From NCBI GenBank assembly GCA_029168955.1, contig JAPDOI010000701.1, forward strand, positions 242,652-306,651: a stretch of 64,000 bases of DNA. Direction: 5' to 3'. Below the pieces are notes generated by a model, which saw only the letters and a program-made list of their open reading frames with translations, was not told where the DNA came from and did no database searches. Positions within the stretch are counted from its first letter, which is position 1; each line of letters opens with the position of its first letter. The DNA is from Aplectana chamaeleonis (taxonomy: Eukaryota; Nematoda; Chromadorea; Rhabditida; Cosmocercidae). The position numbers and the translations under genes are program-made. This document shows, one piece after another, positions 12,081-22,335 of this stretch.

Positions 12081-13090
12081 GACCTGGGGTGAAATTCGCT
12101 CAGGTTCATCGCGTGCGTGTGTTCACGTATTCTGCTTCATCTTCTCCCAACGCTTTCTCTCCGTTTCTCCTCTCGCACCGTATACACATGTGAATGACGA
12201 AAGTGGATTTTTCTACTGATAGTGAGAGGAAGGCACACGTATTTTGCGCGGTCCTTCCGCAGCAGCGCCCAACGACCAAAATCATACTTACCGTCACTGC
12301 AGTACGGCGCTGGTACATTGTGAACCGGGAGCGCCGAGCGCGGTCAGTGAACGAAGCGTAACGCGCTGCGTCTCACGAAAGCAAAGCAACCGTGGTGCCC
12401 AACGCTATTGCTGATAGTTCGCTGACGTGTCACACTTATCGCTACCGCGCGTGCCGGCGCCTTTCATACTCTGCGTCACGAATGCGGGCGTGGCGTCTAG
12501 GTAAGAATATTTTATGCGCGTGTCACATGCGTGACGTGCTTGCGGAGATCATGCGATTCCATCGGCGATGCCATAGCGGAGCGGAATGAAGTTTTTATTA
12601 ACTTTTCTGAGCAAGCTAATTCTGCTGATTCTGTACACGGTAGCAGAGAATGGTACGCTCATTAATTATATCATGAAATGAAATGAAAATGATGATGGGG
12701 TAATGGAAAAAATGATTAAAAGGTCATCACGGTCGTCGCTACGCCAGCGGAGTGGGCGTCATGCGCGTCCAGCGCTGGCTTAGCGTCACGTTTGTGGCAC
12801 GCTGGCGTTGGGTGTACGAATAACGCTTAAGAGTCATTACGGAGCAGCCTATCGTCGCTATTATTTGCATAGCGGAACATCCACGCGGAGACCGCGCCGC
12901 CGTGCTGTTTCAGTCCTTGCAATTGGATCGTCTTGACGAGAAACACTGTCTCAGTTTCGTACTGACCGCGGCTGTATACCGGTCAGAACGCTCGCAACGT
13001 TGCGGTCGGAACGTTGCTGATCTCGAAGTTGGTCCTGTTGTTGCGCGCGGTCGTCCTTGTTCTATGTCCGAGTACGCTCGCAAGTGTTTA
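12081..13090. other. GC-richer intergenic block, no gene
   Basis: The segment 12100-12200 (CATCGCGTGCGTGTG... then CTTCTCCCAACGCTTTCTC) is repeated in diverged form at 58840-58920 inside an alpha2delta intron, so it is a dispersed repeat. CpG is frequent. I see no exon. Confidence 0.5.
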
Positions 13091-13770
13091 CAGTAGGGAC
13101 ACAAGGATTGGCTCGTCTCCCTACACGCGCTTACATGCGTTTGCTTCTGCGTGCGCCATCATACGCTCCTTTGTGTTCGCGTACGCGTGTACACCTGAGA
13201 GCGCGTTGATGTGCTTGCAACTGCGCACGCGTGTGTGCTACTGTACATGAGCGCGCATGCAGGTCACCACGAGAGCGCGCGCACTTTCACAAGCGCGCGT
13301 GAGTATCACCATGAGAGCGCGTAGATGCGGATACATGCGAGACAAACATGTGCATAAATACACACATGCGCGCATATGCGTTCGTGTATCTACGCGCACA
13401 AGTGTTTAAACGCAAGGACGCAAGGATTCGCTCGCGTTTTTGCGCGCGTGTATGCGCGATAACATACGCGTGCATGTGCGTGAACATTTAAGCTCGCTTG
13501 TGTGTGCGCGTACACGTGTACACGCAAGAGCGCTATGGTGTGCTTGCAACTGCGCACGCATCTGTGCTACTGTACGTGCACGCATACGGCTGCACACGCA
13601 GGTTCACGCGTGCGTACATGTGCATACGAGCCTGCGCGTGCGCATTTACACACAAGCGCCAGTGTGCGTGCGTGAATGTATGCGCGCAAGCGCATAAATG
13701 TGTTCCACAAACACGCGTGAGTGTGAGCGTGGGGCGCGCATGCGGGTGAGTGTACACCCGTACACCCGCA
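13091..13770. repeat. CpG/TpG-rich alternating purine-pyrimidine tract
   Basis: For about 680 bp the sequence is built from short GCGCGC, TGTG, CGTGCG and ACACAC words, such as CGCGTGCGTACATGTGCATA. Phrases such as CTTGCAACTGCGCACGC and TGTGCTACTGTAC occur twice (about 13212-13245 and 13542-13575), so part of it is a degenerate direct duplication. The Cys/Val/His/Ala-rich frames on both strands are artefacts. It is potentially Z-DNA forming. Confidence 0.7.
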
Positions 13771-13859
13771 TAGACGTGCAGTTTCAGTCCTCGCGATTGA
13801 TTTACCTAGACGAGAAGCAATGTCTCGCCCCCTGGTAACCATCACTGGCGTTCACTACT

Positions 13860-14092
13860 TTACCAAAAATTTACCACTAATTAGTGGTGAAAAACCACTC
13901 TACTGAATTACCAGAAAAATCTAGTAGTTTACCAGACTTTTCCAGAGAATTACCTGGAAATTGACTGGTAATTCTCTGGTAATCTAGTAGAAAATTTTCA
14001 GTACCACTAATTAGTGGTAAATCTTCGGAAAAAGGTGGTAATTATGTGGTAAAAATCGCATTTACCACTAATTAGTGGTACAACTCTGGTAA
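13860..14092. repeat. Palindrome cluster upstream of mariner remnant
   Basis: A perfect 16-bp palindrome, ACCACTAATTAGTGGT, occurs three times: 13873-13888, 14003-14018 and 14064-14079. Between them is a larger inverted repeat (CCAGAGAATTACC and GGTAATTCTCTGG). Words such as TTACCA and TGGTAA recur throughout. It may be an unrelated foldback element into which, or next to which, the mariner fragment came to lie. Confidence 0.85.
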
Positions 14093-14545
14093 ATGACTAG
14101 TTTTTCAGTAGACTTTTTTCGGCCTGAGGTGGATTACTTGCAAACTGGTGAAACACTCAATTCTGAATATTATTGCAACCTTTTAGACCAGTTGAAGGAA
14201 AAAATTCGTGAAAAAACCGGTTTGCAGAAGAAAAGAATCCTTTTTCATCAGGACAATGCACCGTGTCACAAGAGCATTTTGACAATGGCTAAAATCTATG
14301 AATCAAAGTTCGAATTGTTGGAGCATCCACCGTATTCACCAGATTTGGCCCCCAGCGATTTCCATTTGTTTCCAGAACTCAAAAAATTTATGCGTGGCAA
14401 GCGTTTTTCATCAAATGAAGAGGTCATATTGGCTGTTGGAGCGTATTTGGCAGACCTTCCGGATCCTCACTTCAGGGATGAGATCCACAGATTAGAGGAT
14501 CGTTTGAGCAAGTGTATTAATGTTCAGGGAGATTATACTGAATAA
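14093..14545 (+). pseudogene. mariner-type transposase, C-terminal catalytic half
   Basis: The frame is open for 150 codons with no stop and ends TAA. It carries the mariner blocks VDYLQTGETLNSEYYCNLLD, ILFHQDNAPCH (second catalytic Asp) and HPPYSPDLAPSDFHLFPELK (third Asp of the D,D34D triad), then GKRFSSNEEV and a terminal KCINVQGDY. The N-terminal DNA-binding domain and the first catalytic Asp are missing; upstream is the palindrome cluster. The in-frame ATG is incidental. This is a fragment of a cut-and-paste element and cannot encode an active transposase. Confidence 0.9.
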
Positions 14546-14751
14546 TAAAGTGTCTTTTTAACCATAAAATTGTGTTCTTCTCATCGAACGACAAAACTTA
14601 TTGAAGAACCTAGTATACCATTCAGCAAGGCATACTCGAAAAGAACACAAAAGCAATGTTTTTGTGCTGAAATGAGCCCTCCCCTTGCTTTGGTGTTCGT
14701 GGGTGCGGAAAGGGGGCATGGGGTATTTCGGAGGCTGCAGAACGCTGGTAT

Positions 14752-14816
14752 CAGGGGTGTACGTAAATGAAATTTCAAATTTCGTAAATCGTAAACCGTA
14801 ATTACGCACACCCCTG
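14752..14816. mobile_element. 65-bp hAT-type micro-MITE with exact TSD
   Basis: The TIRs are CAGGGGTGTACGTAA and the inverse of CAGGGGTGTGCGTAA, a single mismatch in 15 bp. Both sides carry the perfect 8-bp duplication GCTGGTAT (14744-14751 and 14817-14824). The terminal motif is close to CAGGGATGTGCGTAAT, the end of the large insertion at 20561-29319, so both probably used the same transposase. Confidence 0.88.
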
Positions 14817-14951
14817 GCTGGTATGCAGCAGTTCTTTTCCCGCTCCTATCTCGTTTTCTGCCGGTTCGTTCGACTTTGAGAGCCTAGGATCCTCCTCGCC
14901 TAGCATTTTACTGTGGAAAGCCACCCAAAATGATCATCGTGAACGATGCCT

Positions 14952-15445
14952 TTAAAGGCAGTGTTCACGATGACTTTCGTCCCCGAGTTTTTCACATAAA
15001 ACAATGCATTGGCCTCCAAGTGTTACCGAAATTACGAAGAAACGGCGAGAAACGTATTAAAATTGGCGTATTTCAGTGACATTTTTTCTCTGGCCTGGAC
15101 TAGTTGTCCGGTTGGATGAACATGTTCATGGTGGTTGTCTCCGGCAAAAAATAGGGTCAATCGAAAATAGAAGAATATTTTACGCAAAGCAGGATTAGCT
15201 GGGGCCCTAAGGAAAGAGCGGAGCAATAGAAAGTGGAGAATTGCCAAGGACGGGTCCACAAAAGGTTTCATAGTCACAACAAACACTTCCTGTGATACTT
15301 AAGAGGCGGGGTGATACTTAAGGACTTCTTGTACTTCTGGCGCGTTTTTCTCAATTTCTACGTCATTTTAATTCTATCCGGGGGCCACCTAATCGAAAGA
15401 GCGAGTAATCTTAAAATTGAAGATTATCGTGAACACTGCCTTTAA
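14952..15445. mobile_element. TTAA-flanked MITE, family B (inverted copy)
   Basis: The left end is TTAAAGGCAGTGTTCACGAT and the right end is its inverse, both within TTAA. The interior (GGACTAGTTGTCCGGTTG, then ATGAACATGTTCATGGTGG) is the reverse of the interior of the copy at 53263-53754. A lone right end, ATCGTGAACGATGCCTTTAA, abuts the left TTAA. Confidence 0.85.
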
Positions 15446-18400
15446 GGAAATACGTTAACAATGATTTCCTTCTACATAGTACACATGTTTTGCGGAGCGA
15501 AACAGCAGGCGATGACGAATATGATGTTACAACGCGAGTTCTTCTGCACTGCCAGAACTGCTCCTCAATTTGTGTTGATGCCCCAGGTCCCCTCTCCGTT
15601 ACACTATTGACCACCGACAGCGGCTTTCTCGTCATTCTTCCTTTGAACCTGAGCCTTCAGCCTTCATATTCATGCCTTCCGACGGCCTTAATAAGCCATA
15701 ATTTGTCTTCGACCAAGCGTCTAGCGTCATTTCAGCCCATTTAAATGGCTCTACGTCAGGAGTCGCTTCACCACTGAGCTCCGAATTCGAGACGGAATGT
15801 GCCGCCAGCTCCATCTCCCTCGCTGCCCAGTTGATTTCTTGTCATAGCTACTATACTTTGCCCTCAGTTAAGATCGAATAATACGATCTATTATTTTTTC
15901 GCCTCTATATCAAAACGGTTTGAGCTGTCTCCGGTTTCCAATGATCAAGTTAGGAGAGAAATTTTCATAATCGATGGGACAGTAGAACTCGATGCCTTGT
16001 TAAAATCACAATTATCAGATAGTCGAACGAAGATAGAATAAAGTCAAATATTCCATTTTTTAGATAAACTGGTAATTGTGATTTTATGAATGCGTGGAAT
16101 TCCACTCTCATAGCAGATATGAGAACTTTCCTCTTGTCTTGATCGCTGGAATTTTAATACAGCTCAAACCATTCTTATATGGAGACGAAAAATTAATAGA
16201 GCGGATTATTCTATAGTTCCCGAGAACAACTCAGAACTTTTGAAACAGGTTGTTAACACGCTAAAAGCCACTTCGTTCGGTGCAAACACGTTATTCGCGT
16301 CTTGGTATGGTGCAAACGAGCTTTCTCAGTGTAGACGACCCAGGAAGCGCCGAGCAAGCAGCCTTACTGGGGGTTTTCGAAGCGTTCCAGCAGCTTATTG
16401 TACGGTGTTAACCAGCTCACTGACACTTCGTTCCGTGCAAGCCTCCTTATCGTGGATCGGTAGGGTGCGAACCAGCTTCGGTTCCGTGCAATCAGCCTTA
16501 GGCACGTAAGGCACCGTGCAAGCAGCCTATGGAAGTTGCCGAACCGTTCCAGCAGCTTTGCACGAAGTTGACACGCTATCTTGCAGGTGCGACTCGGCTC
16601 TACAGCAATGCCTGCTCATCGATTCGTCTTTTTTTGCTTCGTTCATTAGCAGTCGTGCGGTTTCCTTTTCATTTCTCCCTCTCTGATGTTGATGTTTTCA
16701 GAATGTTTAATGCCCTTTTTTGGCCTGATATAGCATAACATATAGCAAAATAGGCGAGTTGAACACAAAACTCAGATGTCAAGCTTTGAAAATTTTAAAA
16801 ACATCAAAATCACATCTTCCAAGGCCTCAGCTTAAAGGCAGGGTCGGGGCAGAATTTCGATTTTGAGATTTCCCGCTGAATCGGTGCTCTTGCTTCAGGT
16901 AGTCCCGAGGAACATGCGGAAACTGCGTGAAAACCGGTCTTCTTCAAGTTATTCCAGCAGCTTCCGCCAACCGCTGTGTCAGACAAGTCAGAAAAATGTG
17001 GCCATCGTCCATATTTTGGCGGTCGTCCACGCATTCTTCAAAACTGCAATGTAAATATCAGTCATTCCAGCCATCATTATCATGCTGTAAATACCGTAAT
17101 CCCTGACTTTGAGGCTGTTTTCTCCAGAACTAAGGACTCAGAGTTCGTGAAACGTTCAGACGATGTTCGGCTAGGCCAGCCCAATCTATTTAACCCAACT
17201 TCGGTAGTGTCAAAATTTGACCGGACCTTGGCCCGTAGTAAACCCCCCTTCCGCGCTGAGATGACAAGACGGCTGTGCGCTGAGGTGCACTATCGGCCCC
17301 GTGCAATCGGCTGATACAGTGATGAGCGATCAATGGCAGGCGAGAGGCCCTCACTCAATGTGAAAGGCCAGTGGTCACAAAGAGTGGACATGAGGGTTAG
17401 GGTATGCGACGCATGGCCAAGTGGTTACCGACGAGGACTTGGGCGCGCGTGTCTCAAGTTCGATTCTCGTCAAGTCGTATATTTTTGCAAATAAATTGTA
17501 ATGCATGCCTTTTACGAAAGAGTGCTTGACTATGCAATAAATGTGTTAGATGGAGCAGAGGGCAATGAACGACATGTGGAATTTTCTATCTTCGCTACGG
17601 TGAATGTTTTTGCATAATTTATTATGCTAGTACTTTAATACTTAGTGTGAAACGGTGCAGGTATTGTGTGGCTTATTAAAATTTCGTCCAGTCACGTAAT
17701 TTGGGCCGTTTAGAGTTTCATGAGCATATCGTTAGACTCTCGAAAACCCCTCGTGACCTGTGGATTTCGATTATCAATAGCAGAAATATCACCAGTGAAA
17801 TATAACTAGTGATAAGGAGGTTCCGACGAAAAAGCCACCGCTCTGCGCTGTGATAATCGAAAACAGGAGTTCACTTGAACTGAAAAAAAGTCTACCTGGG
17901 AGAAACAAGTTTTGCCAACTAAGGGAATTTTAGTACCCCATATAGCAAGCAAGCCGCGGTAGCAGCCCTGCTAAGCAAAGATCAGCAAGAAAACATGAAT
18001 ATTAAGATAGAATAACTTTTTCGAATGAGGCCTCATAAAATAATCCAATTGCATGCATACATCATACAAGACCTCTGAATTTTTTCAAATTAATAATGTC
18101 GAAAACCTGACCTCTATTCAAATCGAATACTCGAATATTTTATTACAGTGATCGAACGAATTTTCGAATGAATTCTAATTAACTCAAGAGTACTCTTGGA
18201 TGATTTTCTTTTTTTGCTAAATATTCGAATGTCGTGCTTCCAAATAGGCCGAAAAATGAAAACCCGAATATTTCAACGCCCTCACAGCTCTATAAATCGA
18301 TTTGCTTTAATAAAAGGAGTTCAACAAGCAACAGAAAACTGCAGAACGGATAACGTTCCACAGTGTCCATCACACAGAGCAAAAACAACCCTAGTAACTG

Positions 18401-18994
18401 TTTACCGGAAAAAAATGAAAAAAAAACAAAGGAACCCTCCCCACATCAAGTACAGTCCCACGCATAGGTACGAAAACACCAAAATAGTTATAAGAACAAT
18501 TTCTTGGGCTAGAAAACTCATCTTTGCACTATAGCAATGAATAACTAGACTGTTATTGAAAAAATACGGCTGCTATCAGCTGTTTTGCGCTCGCAGAAGA
18601 TCCACCCACTCAGCATGAATTGGTTATGGCCGTTGATTTCGGCTTACTGTACGAGAATGTGGAACGCAAACCTGCGGAGTGCGACGACCGTCATGCGAGA
18701 ACCGTAAGTTGCAAGGGGGCAACTCACGGGGTTCAAATGACAGTCGCGCTGCGTCTTCGCGCAACCTGTGCTATTTCTCCTTGCCCCAACAGCTGCCAGC
18801 AGGCGCTGAGGTGACCCTCTTCGCACCACAAGTGCGTCGAGCCAGCCGTGTGGCCACTATTTCCACCCACAGGGAGACCAGCCATCGCTAACCGTGTGAC
18901 GGTTCGATTGATGCGGCCATGCCTCCCTGCACAAGGTGACCGCATGCAATGAGCTCATCTCAGCGCACTGGGGGTTTACTACGGGCCCATGCCT
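15446..18994. other. Intergenic DNA without recognised genes
   Basis: 16240-16570 contains a degenerate repeat of GGTGCAAACGAGC/CGTTCCGTGCAAGC phrases. A single TTAA MITE end (TTAAAGGCAGGGTCGGGGCA) lies at 16832 without a visible partner. A tRNA-like segment is noted separately at 17411-17480. Open frames near 15490-15744 and 17000-17300 show no domain. Confidence 0.5.
17411..17480 (+). tRNA. tRNA-like sequence (pseudo-tRNA or SINE head), degenerate
   Basis: A match to an internal A box (TGGCCAAGTGG) is followed about 40 bp later by a B-box-like AGTTCGATTCT. TGCGAC and GTCGTA at the two ends can pair as a six-base acceptor stem. I cannot fold a convincing anticodon arm or a perfect T arm, so this is probably a decayed tRNA or tRNA-derived SINE rather than a working gene. 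Confidence 0.3.
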
Positions 18995-19270
18995 TTAAAG
19001 GCAGTGTTCACGATAATCTTCGATTTTGATATTAATCGCTAAATCGATTGTTTGGTCACCGGGTAGAACTGAAATGAGGAAGAAGTTGAGAAAAACGTCC
19101 CAGAAGCGCACCAAATCCTTCACTCTTACCCCACCTTTTTTTTCTCATTGGAACTGTTTTCATTATGACAATGAAATCTTTTGTGGTCCCGTCTTTTGCA
19201 ATTATTCTCTTTCTGTTGCTCCGTTCTCTCCTTCGGACCCTAAATAATTCTGCTTTGCCTGAAATATTCA
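18995..19270. mobile_element. TTAA MITE family B, 3'-truncated copy
   Basis: This starts TTAAAGGCAGTGTTCACGAT and follows the family B copy at 53263 through ATCGATTGTTTGGTC, GGGTAGAACTGAAATGA and the TTCACTCTTACCCC block. Similarity fades near 19270 and no right end is seen. Confidence 0.72.
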
Positions 19271-19444
19271 ATTTCTGTAGACTCTCCTCATCCTACTTAC
19301 CTATTTTTCCCTTTTTGTTAGAAGGTTTCTGACGCGAACCAAACCTCTTTCGCTTGGAAGACCCCTTTTTAATAGAATTCCCATTGAATTCTGCGTCGAC
19401 TACATAGTGTTTCCAGGATGAAAAAATATTTTCTCGATCCTTCA

Positions 19445-19850
19445 GCCTAATTCGTTTTACGCAACACCGGTTTTTTGCCTATAACTCTTTAACCATTGAA
19501 GATAGGTTTTTGAAATCATCGTGAAAGTCTGCGTCGAATGATGTATCGGGTTCCTAGCCTTGCTTGCTCCATGAGCCAGCCAGGTCGGTGGAGCTGAGAT
19601 CCTTAGTATTCTCCGTAGGGTGCTCTTGCCTCTATGATATAAATGGTAGACCCACACTTCTGCTGGAGCCAACAACGGGGCTCGGCTCCACCGACCTGGC
19701 TGGCTTATGGGGGAAGCAAAATTAGGAACCCGATATATCATACGACGCAGAATTTTACTTAGATTTCAAAAACAACCTTCACCACGACCCTGTCTTCAAC
19801 CGTTAAAGAGTTATAGGCGAAGAACTGATGTTTCGCAAAACGAATTAGGT
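19445..19850. repeat. Foldback element with ~150-bp arms
   Basis: The left arm (about 19445-19590) and right arm (about 19688-19850) are inverted copies. GAGCCAGCCAGGTCGGTGGA pairs with TCCACCGACCTGGCTGGCTT, TATCGGGTTCCTAG pairs with a diverged inverse near 19720, and CTAATTCGTTTTACG pairs with CGCAAAACGAATTAG. The spacer is about 95 bp. Confidence 0.78.
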
Positions 19851-20560
19851 TGGAGGATCGAAAAATTATTTTTCCAACCTGGAAACACTAGTCGACGCAA
19901 AATTCTATGGTATTCCGGAAACATCCTCTGCCAAAGGTACATCTCTTACCGTAGAAAAGTTATGAACGAGAAACCGAAAACTTCAGGCACAAAAAATGCT
20001 TTTCATAAACCGAAATCGGCTGGAAGACTGAGGACGTATCTTCTAAACCTGAGAACGCTATTCGATGCATAATTTCATAAGGATTTCAAAAACATTCTCC
20101 ACTAAAAAGTTGCCTACGAGGCGAAAAAAGTTATAAGGGGACAACTGACACATTGCAAGCCGAACTTGGTTCGGAGTTCTAAAGCGCGGTAGGTCCTCAA
20201 AAAAACTTTTCGTCGAAGAATTTCACGGAAACTATAAAAGAGCCTTTCGCCCAATATCCTTCTCCGAAGATAAAAATGTTACCGGCGGGAACCCTGCAAT
20301 TTCTAGGTAGTGGTCAGGTTACCTCAACAAGTTTGAGGCACAAAAAAGACGAAAAGACTGAAAAATTGAGGTGGGTAAAATGATGTTCATTCTTCAAATC
20401 GGGGTGAGAAAACAACCTCCTTAACGTCCGTTAACCCATCCAATGACCTTTACCTCTCGAACCGCTGTCTCCACCCCAATATCCACTTGCTCTTGTGAAG
20501 CAGCAAACTTTGCCAGCCGTTATTAGAAAAAAGGAACTCACTGTGCTGCGGCCTCATTAC
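19851..20560. other. No gene; A/T-rich with GAAA-rich repeats
   Basis: Only short open frames are present. Phrases like AAAGTTAT(G/A)A and TTTCATAA recur, resembling internal text of the neighbouring foldback. The left 8-bp duplication of the large hAT-type insertion ends this stretch at 20553-20560. Confidence 0.45.
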
Positions 20561-21427
20561 CAGGGATGTGCGTAATTACGACTAACGACTAACAAATTGA
20601 ACGACTAACGAGCTTTTTGGGTGTTACGACTTACGACTAACGACTAACGAAATTGAAGATATTCCGGTAAGCAATCCCAAATTTCGTTAGAAAATCAATA
20701 GTCATTCACATCGCGCTCCAACCCAGGGATTGCATCAGGATTGGTTTTTCGGAGGGGAAGGTACAAAATAAACATAGCCTTCAGCATTTATAACTTCTAC
20801 TGACACTGCTTCGCAGCTCTGGAGCCCCCATATCATGAGCCCAACCGAACGTTGCTCAAGGTTAGGGGCAGCACTTTTGCGACTTCGTGCCAATCGCGCG
20901 ACTTTATGGTAGGCTCACTGAACCGGTTCCGACACTGACCGGCTCCAGCGGAGATTTGAACAGAAGGCATCAAAGGTGGTACGAGGACTACGTTAGGCAC
21001 TAGCGATCCGAGGTACTTATTGCTTTTGCACAACGATATTCTAATACTAGCGCTGGTGTGCGAAGCAGTTTGAGAACGGAGAATCTTTTAATTTTTTTTT
21101 ATGAAACCGAAAGTTTTGCGGTTTCAAAATAGAGAAGACTCAAGAAAACTTAGAATTTATTTTCTGGAATGTCTTTTTCAGCATAAATTTTCAGCATTTT
21201 CAGCATCATTTCGAGTGTGTCTGTCACGCCGAGCGGCTGCGTCCTCTGTCCTGTATTCTACTAATCCTCGCGTCCGTTCTGGAAAGCTGTTCTAATCACC
21301 TGCAAGGACTCATACGTCGTCTCTAGTGGCAAGGGGGCAATTTCATCAGCAACAAATTTGCCACTTTGAAAGGTATTTGTCTTGTCGATATTGCTCGCTG
21401 CCATTGTCTGCAACGATTATTGATCGA

Positions 21428-22225
21428 ATGGCCTCGTCCCCTGTTGCTGGCTCCAATGTTACAGGAAGGAAGACAAGAGGCAGTCAAGCAGATGCTGTCA
21501 GCCGTCTGCAAGACCTAGCGGACCATGGCAAGGTGCCTGCTTACATGAAGTTGGTCATTGATCTGCTACTCGAAACTAAAGAGGAGGTCAAGCAGATGGC
21601 GAAGCGAAATGAGGATCTGGTGGAAGAGAATGGACGTCTGAGGGAGGAAATTTTTGATTTGAAGGAAAAATTAGCTGTGTCAGAGCGCACTAAGATTTCT
21701 GATGTTGTCGATGCTGAACCTTCTCCTCATAGCACTGATTCTGTCGTAAATTTTGAAGACTTTGAACGAAAACACTCCATTGTTTTATCGAATATTCCAG
21801 AATCCTCTGCTTCTACTGCGTTTGACAAAATATCCGAGGACTGTTCCCGTGCTAATTTCTTGCTTAGTTTTCTTGGATTGGAATGTATCCCCTCAAAGGT
21901 GTATCGTATGGGCGCGCCGACTCTGGGCCGTCCCCGTTTAGTTAAGGTAGTCCTTCCTTCATCCAGATTCCAAGCCGAGGCGGTTAGGCGTGCTCCACGC
22001 TTACGTTTTTTTCCTCCTCAAAAGGGCATATATCTACGCCCATCCTTATCCAGGGAGGAGAGAGAGCAAATCCGTGGCGAGCGCCTAACGACTCGTAGGA
22101 CAACGTTTGATGACAATGTCACTGCCAGTCAAATCCAGGACGCGTCGCACTCACAGGCACCATCTCAGGAGGCTAACTCAAGCATGAGTTCCTCACAACT
22201 CAGTAGTCCTTCGGGAAACTGTTGA
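21428..22225 (+). CDS. LINE ORF1 protein, RRM-like with coiled coil
   Basis: This is a 265-codon frame ending TGA, with the start taken at the ATG of MASSPVAGSNV. ORF1 proteins of CR1/L1-type LINEs bind the element RNA. A basic N-terminus is followed by a heptad-rich segment (KQMAKRNEDLVEENGRLREE) that should form a coiled coil. A divergent RNA-recognition fold follows (HSIVLSNIPESSAS ... GRPRLVKVVLPSSRFQAEAV) and then IYLRPSLSREEREQIRGERL, typical of the C-terminal part. The frame is uninterrupted, unlike ORF2, so this insertion is fairly young. ORF2 begins about 110 bp downstream. Confidence 0.8.
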   Translation: MASSPVAGSNVTGRKTRGSQADAVSRLQDLADHGKVPAYMKLVIDLLLETKEEVKQMAKRNEDLVEENGRLREEIFDLKEKLAVSERTKISDVVDAEPSPHSTDSVVNFEDFERKHSIVLSNIPESSASTAFDKISEDCSRANFLLSFLGLECIPSKVYRMGAPTLGRPRLVKVVLPSSRFQAEAVRRAPRLRFFPPQKGIYLRPSLSREEREQIRGERLTTRRTTFDDNVTASQIQDASHSQAPSQEANSSMSSSQLSSPSGNC

Positions 22226-22335
22226 GCTTTTAAAGGAAATCATGTCACAAGGTTTCATGCGCACTGTCAAATATCAGATCTTTAGTAGGAAACCGTGATT
22301 CTTTTATTTCAAATCTCTGCCAGAACAACTATGAT

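Noticed and set aside
13406..13845. Several overlapping Cys/His/Ala/Arg-rich frames on both strands
   Set aside because: They follow from the alternating TGCG/CGCA composition. No splice sites or domain are visible.
18620..18945. GC-rich opposing frames
   Set aside because: They have no domain, no splice sites and opposing frames of similar length, so no reason to prefer either strand.
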